NCBI GenBank assembly: GCA_002496635.1
Contig: DAKQ01000075.1
Coordinates: forward strand, 2,103 to 7,538
Origin: Euryarchaeota archaeon UBA82
GTDB taxonomy: Archaea > Thermoplasmatota > Poseidoniia > Poseidoniales > Poseidoniaceae
DNA: 5,436 nt
Direction: 5' to 3'
The notes under the pieces are model-generated. The model saw nothing but the letters and a program-made list of their open reading frames with translations, had not been told where the DNA came from and made no database searches. Positions 1 to 5,436 of the stretch are shown piece after piece (position 1 is the first letter of the stretch; each line of letters starts with the position of its first letter). Position numbers and translations under genes: made by a program.

Positions 1-176
1 TCGCCACAAGAAAGTGTAGCCTTCACTGCTGCATGTGCGACCTGGGCAGCGATTTTTCCTTTACCCATTTTTAGTTCATGATTTACAACAAAGACCATTT
101 TCAACTTCGCATCAAGAGGTATACTCCTCTGTGGTTTTGGTGCTGTTAAACGATGAATGAAACTTCGAATCCCCAT
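1..176 (-). CDS. pth2: Peptidyl-tRNA hydrolase, Pth2 family (canonical copy, 3' part outside window)
   Basis: Only the first 58 codons are present; the gene runs off the left edge. Pth2 enzymes hydrolyse the ester bond of peptidyl-tRNAs dropped by ribosomes, freeing tRNA in the cytoplasm. After about 26 leader residues the fragment reads as the first Pth2 strand and helix: MVFVV at 27-31, then [16 protein letters not shown] at 35-50. This holds the full lysine-rich motif, with the GK lysine (K41) known to be important in archaeal Pth2 and the AHA histidine. The ATG at 176 is chosen because GAGGTGA lies 4 nt before it; the ATG at 98 would give a more usual archaeal Pth2 N-terminus but has no such site. 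The leader is basic (several Arg/Lys/His) and has no membrane segment, unlike the N-terminal anchor of human PTRH2. It follows a second Pth2-like gene by only 9 nt, so the two are probably co-translated. The C-terminal QDAG/GIGP motifs cannot be checked here. Confidence 0.88.
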   Translation of the reverse strand, partial: MGIRSFIHRLTAPKPQRSIPLDAKLKMVFVVNHELKMGKGKIAAQVAHAAVKATLSCG

Positions 177-180
177 GAAT

Positions 181-187
181 TCACCTC
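181..187 (-). promoter_or_regulatory. Shine-Dalgarno site for the canonical pth2, overlapping the upstream stop
   Basis: On the minus strand GAGGTGA ends 4 nt before the ATG at 176 and matches the archaeal anti-Shine-Dalgarno core (GGTGA). Its first bases overlap the TGA stop (186-188) of the preceding Pth2-like gene. A ribosome terminating there would sit on the next start site, which suggests translational coupling. This site decides the long start for the downstream gene. Confidence 0.75.
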
Positions 188-557
188 AGTCATATGTCTT
201 GAGTTCGGAAAAGAGATGGTCCATTGTATGGCGAGGCGCTGGCCCTATCCCCAATACTGTGACCGTTCCAGGAGCGACTTCGGTCAATCCTGCATCTTGA
301 ACAAGTGAATATGGTAATGATGCTTCTTTGACTAAGCCTAAGAAATACATCAGATCTTCTTCATCCTCAACTGACAAACAAATCTTTCTCGAAGCAGTCT
401 CTTGCCATCGTTGCACCATTCGAGAATGGGTCTTTTTTGCTTGTTTAAGGGATCCAATCGCTGCATGAGCGCATTGTACTGCTAATTTTCCAGCTGAAAG
501 TTGCAAATCAGCACGGCAAAGAAAAGCCATTGTCGGAGGTTCAGACAATGCTGACAT
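186..557 (-). CDS. Pth2-family peptidyl-tRNA hydrolase paralog, divergent basic motif
   Basis: A complete 123-residue protein with the size and motif order of archaeal Pth2: strand AFLCRADLQ (11-19), GKLAVQCAHAA (23-33), QDAGLTEVAPGT (87-98) and GIGPAP (103-108). Predicted role: cytoplasmic release of tRNA from peptidyl-tRNA. Residues corresponding to those implicated in Sulfolobus Pth2 catalysis (GK lysine K24, the QDAG aspartate D88, T92 and T100) and the AHA histidine (H31) are all kept. The lysines usually found just before them (LKMGKGK) are replaced: LQLSAGK here, with Q19 and A22. That may alter tRNA binding or substrate choice. The frame stays open to an ATG at 641, but that would overlap the membrane gene by about 100 nt. 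The ATG at 557 has GAGAGG 6 nt upstream and overlaps the preceding gene by only 17 nt; a shorter start at 530 lacks such a site. It lies directly upstream of a canonical Pth2, so it is a tandem paralog. Family is secure; a distinct function is unknown. Confidence 0.87.
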   Translation of the reverse strand: MSALSEPPTMAFLCRADLQLSAGKLAVQCAHAAIGSLKQAKKTHSRMVQRWQETASRKICLSVEDEEDLMYFLGLVKEASLPYSLVQDAGLTEVAPGTVTVLGIGPAPRHTMDHLFSELKTYD

Positions 558-1200
558 GTTGATCCTCTCGAACAATTCTTTGTTGGGAAGAAGTTTGGAG
601 AATGAGTATTCGTTCAAACCATGCCCCGCTCCAAACAGCAAAGAAAATATTCCCTATCACGTGGAGAGCGTCGAATGGAATGCCATTGAATAGGTAAAGC
701 CCGAATTCAAGAATTGACATTGTCCCGTCTAGAATTGAAAGTGAGACGATGATGCTGAACAATGGGACGCTCCATATTGCAGCAAATGAAAGGCGCTTCA
801 TGTTGAGAGTCCCGTCATTGTCATGAACTGAAAAGAAGGTACTAACACCAGCTACACTAGACCAAGCAAGAACTTGGAAAAGAGTCCACCAGCCATCTCC
901 AAGAACTGCGTTACTTGAGACAGTAACCAGAATAACGAAGGCTATACTACGTTGAAGTCCATACTTGGAACCAACCATAATCACGAGAATTGTAACCGGC
1001 ATGATGTTCGGAAGACCGCTGAGTAGGATTCGAGCCCCTGATGCTATGATAGCGAGTAAGAACAACGACCACAACCACCCCTTTTGGGAGTTATTTGGAC
1101 GCATTAAGAGCCAAATCACTGAAGCGAAAAGAAGTGCATTGATGGCAAGTAAACCAAGCGATGAAACATGAGGCCCATGTGTACCAAGACCGCTCAGCAT
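541..1200 (-). CDS. ECF-transporter S component-like membrane protein (CbrT-like, putative vitamin uptake)
   Basis: A 219-residue hydrophobic protein with about six membrane segments (roughly 13-33, 42-61, 65-81, 85-123 as two spans, 138-157, 163-200). It resembles S components of energy-coupling-factor transporters, the membrane subunits that bind a vitamin and pass it inward when docked to EcfT and the EcfA ATPases. Recognisable signatures are ARILLSGLPNIMPVT (56-70), SNAVLGDGWWTLFQVLAW (96-113) and FNGIPFDALHVIGN (171-184). These match in order the family patterns R..F..lPN.kP.T, SN.flGqGpWTpwQm.AW and GlpfD.iHaigN, seen in cobalamin-type (CbrT-like) S components as I recall them. The charged C-terminus (about 202-219) is probably cytoplasmic. 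It begins 38 nt after the propeller-DUF4430 gene with no strong Shine-Dalgarno or promoter between, so it is likely co-transcribed, and its 3' end overlaps the Pth2 paralog by 17 nt. EcfT and EcfA are not in the window. The S-component call is fairly good; cobamide as substrate is inferred from the family and the neighbour. Confidence 0.72.
   Translation of the reverse strand: MLSGLGTHGPHVSSLGLLAINALLFASVIWLLMRPNNSQKGWLWSLFLLAIIASGARILLSGLPNIMPVTILVIMVGSKYGLQRSIAFVILVTVSSNAVLGDGWWTLFQVLAWSSVAGVSTFFSVHDNDGTLNMKRLSFAAIWSVPLFSIIVSLSILDGTMSILEFGLYLFNGIPFDALHVIGNIFFAVWSGAWFERILILQTSSQQRIVREDQHVSIV
564..569 (-). promoter_or_regulatory. Shine-Dalgarno-like site deciding the start of the Pth2 paralog
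   Basis: GAGAGG on the minus strand lies 6 nt before the ATG at 557, inside the 3' end of the membrane-protein gene. It supports 557 over the longer in-frame ATG at 641 and the shorter one at 530. It contains the GAGG core but not the full GGTGA. Confidence 0.5.
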
Positions 1201-1238
1201 GAACGTTCCAGAAGTCGGTTAGCCTTGAGTCTTACCGC

Positions 1239-2861
1239 TTAAGTTGGTCTCCAATGAAGAATTGAATCAGAATCGATTGATGTATCGACAATACCTGTAT
1301 TCGAGCGAGCGCCATCGATTGTAAACTCCCAGCCATCTCCTTCAGTCCCGTTAAAAGAAAGCAAGTACAACCCCAGATATTGATCTTCATACTCAGTCGA
1401 AATCCCAAGTGATTCTGATGCCGCTTGGGTCAACTCGTAGACATTTGAGTATCCGTTAAGCCCTCCAATGACGTTCTCTGTTCCATCAATTTCTATGATG
1501 ACAATTTGTGTATCTCTCCATTCTTCTGGCCATGCTGCATTCCATGTAGCCCCCCTATCCTGTTCCATTAGTGTCGGCCATTTCGTTGAAACTTCTGGCA
1601 CTGCGGCAAGTGTGAAAAGAAGAAGAAACAGTGTAAGAGCCTTCCAAAAACGAGGTTTGTTTTTGGTCGCAAAGAAAAGACAACAAAGCAGGTATGAGGA
1701 TAGAAGGAGCGCATAATGAAGTGTTTCAATTAAAGAAAAAGATGAGGCCTTCTCAGTAGGTTGTTCGCCTTCGAATATCGTTACTTGTAGAATGCCCATG
1801 TCATTACCAAGTGCCATTGCTGCAGTTGAAAAACCAGGAGCTGCAGTAGTATATGTGTCGAATTTAGTTGTGTGCATCCTTAGTTGGGACGTTTGATTAA
1901 ACACACCCCAGCCCCCATCGAGCGTGTTTGAAGGAATCCAAATCTCTATTGAATCATTTTTGAGATGATTGATTGACATCTCTCCAATTGAATGGAATGA
2001 ACTCTTTGAATCTTCGATACAAGTTATGTTATCACAACGCAACGAAATCCATTCTTCGGATGTTGCAAGGAATATCCGATCATCGTATTGGAGTGGAAGA
2101 GCAGGTGAAAAACCATAGTTTCCTAAGACGCTATTGTTGAGATACAATGTCGATCCTGTGGCTGTTTGAAGATGAATTAATAGACCATGTTGTGTTTCGA
2201 TTGGAGCATGACGGATCTTTCCATCACCAATTGAAGTATTGGTCATAGTTCCATCTCGGTTGACCGAATAGAGCACACCCGTTTCCGTTCCAACATGGTA
2301 GCCACTTTCTGAAATTAAAACGCCATTTCTCCAACCTACCTCTTGGAATTCTACTCGTAGAAGTTGCTCTCCTGTTTCCAAGCAAAGTGCCGATAGACCC
2401 TGTCGGGTTGGAACAACAACACGGTCTTCATCGAGTCCCAGTTTCCCTGTAATTCCAAGAACGTTCACTTCGGTTTGATGTTCCCATACCAACACTCCAT
2501 TCAAAGGATTTAGTGCGGTTACCTTTCCATCTGCCCATGCAACAATCAGAAGGTTCTGCCATGTGCCGCACGTTCCACTGCCCGATTCAATAAAGAGAAG
2601 GGGCGACATATCGTGTTGAAGTGTGGTTTCAGAACGGAAGCTCCACAGTTCATCACCAGAAAATAGGTCAAACGCAGAGACTTGTGGCCGCTCGTCTCCA
2701 AGCCAGAACCCCGAGGTTCGTACATAAACTGAATCTTCGACAATAAGAGGTTGCGTCGTGATGTACCCATTTTCAAATTCATGCTCCCATGAATAATTTG
2801 ATTCTGCCTTTGCAAACGGTAAAAGGAGGACTAGGAGCAACAACAGGACAACACGTTTCAT
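1239..2861 (-). CDS. Secreted membrane-anchored PQQ-like beta-propeller protein with C-terminal DUF4430 (transcobalamin-like) domain
   Basis: 540 residues, not a protein with a standard name. Order: Sec signal peptide (1-19, KR then a leucine-rich core, AKA before the probable cleavage); a beta-propeller over about 22-365 with PQQ-type blade motifs such as VSAFDLFSGDELWSF (61-75), VTALNPLNGVLVWEH (114-128) and LSALCLETGEQLL (156-168); two membrane helices at about 377-398 and 408-422 joined by a basic loop (KNKPRFWK); and a C-terminal domain at about 452-540. The last resembles DUF4430, the fold of the transcobalamin/intrinsic-factor C-terminal domain: an initial IVIIEIDG strand, a helix, then GWEFTIDG (510-517) and SIDSDSILHW (528-537), close to the family's GW.y.vNG and l.dGD.i.W. 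With a positive cytoplasmic loop, both domains lie outside the cell. Blades cite W and G positions but no quinoprotein active site is apparent. ATGA overlap with gatE, AGAGG 8 nt before the ATG, and an ECF-type S component next suggest ligand capture for uptake. Domain calls are good; ligand is inference. Confidence 0.75.
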   Translation of the reverse strand: MKRVVLLLLLVLLLPFAKAESNYSWEHEFENGYITTQPLIVEDSVYVRTSGFWLGDERPQVSAFDLFSGDELWSFRSETTLQHDMSPLLFIESGSGTCGTWQNLLIVAWADGKVTALNPLNGVLVWEHQTEVNVLGITGKLGLDEDRVVVPTRQGLSALCLETGEQLLRVEFQEVGWRNGVLISESGYHVGTETGVLYSVNRDGTMTNTSIGDGKIRHAPIETQHGLLIHLQTATGSTLYLNNSVLGNYGFSPALPLQYDDRIFLATSEEWISLRCDNITCIEDSKSSFHSIGEMSINHLKNDSIEIWIPSNTLDGGWGVFNQTSQLRMHTTKFDTYTTAAPGFSTAAMALGNDMGILQVTIFEGEQPTEKASSFSLIETLHYALLLSSYLLCCLFFATKNKPRFWKALTLFLLLFTLAAVPEVSTKWPTLMEQDRGATWNAAWPEEWRDTQIVIIEIDGTENVIGGLNGYSNVYELTQAASESLGISTEYEDQYLGLYLLSFNGTEGDGWEFTIDGARSNTGIVDTSIDSDSILHWRPT

Positions 2862-4894
2862 GCCGAATGCCTCTGGATGACAGTACGAAGAACGGCACTC
2901 ACTTCCTTGCCATCGACACCAGGACAGGCTCCCATAACAATTCCCATCAGTGGGCCCATTGCTCCCATTCCACGTTCTTTTACGAAGTCTAAACGTTCCA
3001 GAACAATGGATTCAACAATCGATTCAAGATCGCCTACATCCGCAGGCACAAGCCCATTTTCTTCAGCATACGCTTCAACTTCGCCGGATGAAATTTCTTT
3101 CATATCAGCAAAATGTTCGATAGTAGATTCAATTCCTTCTCTCGTAATTCCGCCGTTTTCACGAACGGTCAAGACTGTGGAAAGAACTGAAGGTTCGACT
3201 GATTCGTGAACCAAAAGAAGCGATGCCCAAGCCTTTGTTGGAGCCGGATGTGATTTGAAAAAGACGTCATCTAATTCTCGTGAAAGGAGTTGTTTGCATT
3301 GATCTTCAGACAGTTCCGTATCCTTCAACCGATTCATACGTTCATCTTGACTCATCGGTAAATTTCCTAAGATTTCAGCCCAATGTTCATCATGAACAAT
3401 CACTGGAGGGACGTCTGTTTCTGGATACATTCTCGCACCGCCGGGAAGAGGTCGCATTGGTGAAGTGGTTCCATCTTCAGGAGACCCTTTCTTGACAACT
3501 ACATTACGGACTTCCTGTGGTATTCGGTGGTAGGAGAGTCGTGCTCGCTGAACAACCGATTCAAGTGCAAGATTTGCTTGCCATTCTGGCGCAAGGCATA
3601 GAACAAATCCATCTCGTTCTGAAAGTTCAAGTTGTTCTCTTACCCCATCGACAAAGGATTGTTCAATGCCATATGCTGGGAGTTCATCAGAATGGAATAC
3701 TCCGCGTACACCTGCTAATTTCGCAGCACCCGCAAGTTCTCTACCAAGTCGTGGAAGTTGAGAGCCTTCTGAATCCAGTGTTTTCGTTCCAAATCTTCCA
3801 GCAAAACCAGGAAGTTTCAATGCAATCATCTTGTATTCCGAATCCAAACCTTCCCGAACCATTCGACTTTCGCAGTTTGAGAAAACGGAGGTAACATCTG
3901 AAAGTTCTGTAGGAAGATGCTGTTCAACTGCTCTTGTCACTTCGGCCTCAATAGAGGCATCATCAAGCCGGCGATCTGTTGGTAATGAAGGGAGATCAAG
4001 TTCCTGGCGAAGCGTGTTAGCAAGACGATACATGTGGACTTGTCGTACCATTTCGAGACGAACAATCTTCGGAATCCAACCCAAATCCTGACACCCTTTG
4101 ATTTCAACACGGTCGCCACAAGCAACACTCACATTGAGATCTTGTCTGATTGAACCAAGACCACGACGTACACTTCGCGTGTCTCTGAGTGTCCTTCCCA
4201 ACGCCTTTGCCGTAATTTTGGCATGTTCTGGAGAGATGATATCAGGGGATGTTGCAATTTCAATCAATGGAACACCGAGCCGGTCTAAATTGTAAATGAC
4301 TTGTTCACCTGATGATGTTGAAATTGTTTCTAACTTACGAGCACTGTCTTCTTCCAGACATAATACATCGATTCCAACATCCCCCATTTCGGTCTTGAGT
4401 ACACCATCGGTTGAGATGAGTGATGTTCTTTGAAAACCGCTTGTATTCGAACCATCAACAACTGTTTTCCTCATCGTCTGTATGGCAGCGACAGGTTTTG
4501 ATTCAAGCATAGCCGATACGGTTAGAGCAATATCCAACGCATCAGAATCATGTGGAAGAGGTGGGCTATCATCAAGTTCGATAAGACCTGCATTTGGAGA
4601 TTGTATGTAGACAAAGGAACGATTGCGTCGCTTTTCGAAACGTGCTGCGATGTCTACAACTCCTCCCTCTCCACTCGCTAAGCGTAGCTTTCTGCTGTAT
4701 CGTGGCCATTCATCAGGAACTGTTTCAATGGTAACATCGAACAGTTCGCAAGGTTGTCTGGAATGGAGTTTTCCAGTGGCTAATTGCTGGTGGACTTCGA
4801 TTCCACACATGAAGCCGAGTTGTTCTGTATCGAACGAAGAAGCGTCCTCAAGAACGCCTTCTGGTTCCTTGCGAACAATCTCAGCCATAACCAT
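2858..4894 (-). CDS. gatE: Glutamyl-tRNA(Gln) amidotransferase subunit E
   Basis: GatE is the tRNA-binding kinase subunit of the archaeal GatDE complex. It phosphorylates Glu on misacylated Glu-tRNA(Gln), and ammonia from GatD then converts it to Gln. Counting from the ATG at 4894 (678 residues), family hallmarks occur in order: GIEVHQQL (31-38), MRKTVVDGSNTSGFQRT (141-157), LEEDSARK (180-187), NLDRLGVPLIEIATSPDI (202-219), GSIRQDLNVSV (247-257) and VEIKGCQDLGW (263-273). An inserted AspRS-like GAD domain follows (about 340-455), then ARMYPETDVPPV (487-498), and a helical YqeY-like tRNA-binding tail (about 545-678, with GPLMGIVMGACPGVDGKEVS). Length is somewhat above the usual 620-640, from about 20 extra N-terminal residues and some internal extension. 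The frame stays open upstream to a TTG at 4936 that would overlap the mcm stop as TTGA; ATG 4894 or 4888 is preferred because family homology begins only near FDTEQLGF. No start has a strong ribosome site. GatD must be elsewhere. The next gene starts within the stop as ATGA. Confidence 0.96.
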   Translation of the reverse strand: MVMAEIVRKEPEGVLEDASSFDTEQLGFMCGIEVHQQLATGKLHSRQPCELFDVTIETVPDEWPRYSRKLRLASGEGGVVDIAARFEKRRNRSFVYIQSPNAGLIELDDSPPLPHDSDALDIALTVSAMLESKPVAAIQTMRKTVVDGSNTSGFQRTSLISTDGVLKTEMGDVGIDVLCLEEDSARKLETISTSSGEQVIYNLDRLGVPLIEIATSPDIISPEHAKITAKALGRTLRDTRSVRRGLGSIRQDLNVSVACGDRVEIKGCQDLGWIPKIVRLEMVRQVHMYRLANTLRQELDLPSLPTDRRLDDASIEAEVTRAVEQHLPTELSDVTSVFSNCESRMVREGLDSEYKMIALKLPGFAGRFGTKTLDSEGSQLPRLGRELAGAAKLAGVRGVFHSDELPAYGIEQSFVDGVREQLELSERDGFVLCLAPEWQANLALESVVQRARLSYHRIPQEVRNVVVKKGSPEDGTTSPMRPLPGGARMYPETDVPPVIVHDEHWAEILGNLPMSQDERMNRLKDTELSEDQCKQLLSRELDDVFFKSHPAPTKAWASLLLVHESVEPSVLSTVLTVRENGGITREGIESTIEHFADMKEISSGEVEAYAEENGLVPADVGDLESIVESIVLERLDFVKERGMGAMGPLMGIVMGACPGVDGKEVSAVLRTVIQRHSA
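2870..2874 (-). promoter_or_regulatory. Shine-Dalgarno-like site for the propeller-DUF4430 gene
   Basis: AGAGG on the minus strand lies 8 nt before the ATG at 2861, inside the last codons of gatE. With the ATGA stop/start overlap (2858-2861) it points to translation coupled to gatE. It is a weak match, so on its own it is modest evidence. Confidence 0.4.
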
Positions 4895-4932
4895 CCCAGG
4901 TGTATCCACTTCATGAGGTGAGCGCTTAAGAT

Positions 4933-5436
4933 TCAAACAATCTGGAGAGTATCGTACCCATTTGGCCTCATCAAACGGCCGTTTTGATTGAGTTTTTCGA
5001 TGATTTCTTCTGCTTTAGAGCGTGGTATATTTTCACGCTCTGCTTCGTTGATAACGTCCAAGAGTTGGGCAACTCCTCCTCCATTTTTTTGAAATCGATC
5101 GATGATGTCTAGGATTGTTCGCTCAGCATGGCGGGCGCTTCCCTTTTTATTGGACTGCATCGCTGTTTCATCGAAGTTTTCACCCATCAAATCGTAACGC
5201 CAAAGTCTAGTCAGACGGACTGCTCGTTCTGCGTCTTGAAGTGTTGCTGTTTCAGCGAGTCGTATTCTTGCACTCGCTTCTGTCAGCCGAGCAAGAGCCT
5301 CGAGAGAACGGGCAGTAATGGCAACAGAGTCTTGGAAATCTCCTGATTTTTTCCGTTCTCCAACGTAGTAATCGATGATGTGTTTTCTTGCTTCTTCGTC
5401 GAGATTTGGGTGAATCGAACGCTTTGAAAATGCAAT
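4933..5436 (-). CDS. mcm: Replicative DNA helicase MCM, C-terminal part (5' end outside window)
   Basis: The reading frame is open from the window edge to a TGA at 4933-4935, giving the last 167 residues of a protein normally about 650-700 long or more. MCM forms the hexameric ATPase that unwinds DNA at archaeal replication forks. The fragment shows the C-terminal AAA+ lid: SITARSLEALARLTEASARIRL-type sequence at about 39-60 with VAITARSLEALARLTEASAR, in which R43 is the expected sensor-2 arginine, followed by LQDAERAVRLTRL (66-78). A polar linker (about 88-102) leads to the C-terminal winged-helix domain (about 103-167, ERTILDIIDRF, then IPRSKAEEIIEKLNQNGRL and a YDTLQIV end). The Walker A/B and N-terminal OB/zinc regions lie outside. 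A TTG inside the frame at 5190 is not a gene start, because MCM homology runs through it. It is followed by gatE, 38 nt away at the preferred start. Confidence 0.95.
   Translation of the reverse strand: MAFSKRSIHPNLDEEARKHIIDYYVGERKKSGDFQDSVAITARSLEALARLTEASARIRLAETATLQDAERAVRLTRLWRYDLMGENFDETAMQSNKKGSARHAERTILDIIDRFQKNGGGVAQLLDVINEAERENIPRSKAEEIIEKLNQNGRLMRPNGYDTLQIV

Noticed and set aside
558..641. Upstream extension of the Pth2 paralog to the ATG at 641 (151 residues)
   Set aside because: It would overlap the membrane-protein gene by about 100 nt, adds sequence with no Pth2 resemblance, and the ATG at 557 has a ribosome-site-like GAGAGG.
1201..1238. Possible promoter or riboswitch between the propeller gene and the S-component gene
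   Set aside because: The gap is only 38 nt, too short for a riboswitch, and has no clear TATA/BRE element or stable hairpin.
2546..2815. Minus-strand 89-codon frame inside the propeller gene
   Set aside because: It is an alternate frame within a gene with clear signal peptide and domain structure; its translation resembles nothing known.
1239..2861. PQQ-dependent dehydrogenase reading of the propeller protein
   Set aside because: The blades look PQQ-like, but no quinoprotein catalytic signature or heme site is visible, and the membrane hairpin plus DUF4430 tail does not fit a dehydrogenase.
2877..4295. Several plus-strand open frames of 65-125 codons opposite gatE
   Set aside because: They are antisense to a well-conserved gene, have low-complexity Ser/Thr/Arg-rich translations, and show no recognisable domain.
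4933..5190. A separate small 85-residue gene starting at TTG 5190
   Set aside because: The same frame is open to the window edge, and the upstream residues are typical MCM AAA+ lid sequence, so this is the tail of mcm.

Overview
The window is a compact, single-strand stretch of an archaeal chromosome. Every supported gene reads on the minus strand, so transcription runs from high to low coordinates. The archaeal assignment rests on three gene families: a replicative MCM helicase, GatE (the archaea-specific subunit of the GatDE tRNA-dependent amidotransferase), and the archaeal/eukaryotic type of peptidyl-tRNA hydrolase (Pth2). Moderate GC, very tight packing and a secreted beta-propeller protein would suit a marine euryarchaeon such as Poseidoniales (Marine Group II). 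That lineage is an inference and has not been tested.

Layout in transcription order: (1) 5436-4933, the last 167 residues of MCM (sensor-2 helix plus C-terminal winged helix), cut by the window edge; (2) 4894-2858, GatE, probably starting at an ATG 38 nt after the mcm stop; (3) 2861-1239, a 540-residue secreted, membrane-anchored protein with an N-terminal PQQ-like beta-propeller, a two-helix membrane hairpin and a C-terminal DUF4430 (transcobalamin-like) domain, overlapping gatE by ATGA; (4) 1200-541, a multi-span membrane protein resembling an ECF-transporter S component (substrate-binding subunit) of the CbrT-like type; (5) 557-186, a complete, divergent Pth2 paralog; (6) 176-1, the start of a second, canonical Pth2, cut by the left edge. 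Gaps are 38 nt or less, and three junctions are overlaps or near-overlaps. No promoter, terminator, RNA gene, mobile element or CRISPR array is visible, and no stretch above 300 bases lacks a gene.

Functionally the cluster mixes informational genes (replication, Gln-tRNA formation, peptidyl-tRNA recycling) with a two-gene uptake module. The propeller-DUF4430 protein and the ECF-type S component are adjacent and co-oriented. Together they suggest extracellular capture of a corrinoid or other vitamin and its hand-over to a membrane S component. This pair is the most interesting part of the window. The second point of interest is the tandem pair of Pth2 paralogs, of which one has lost two lysines of the conserved N-terminal basic motif.
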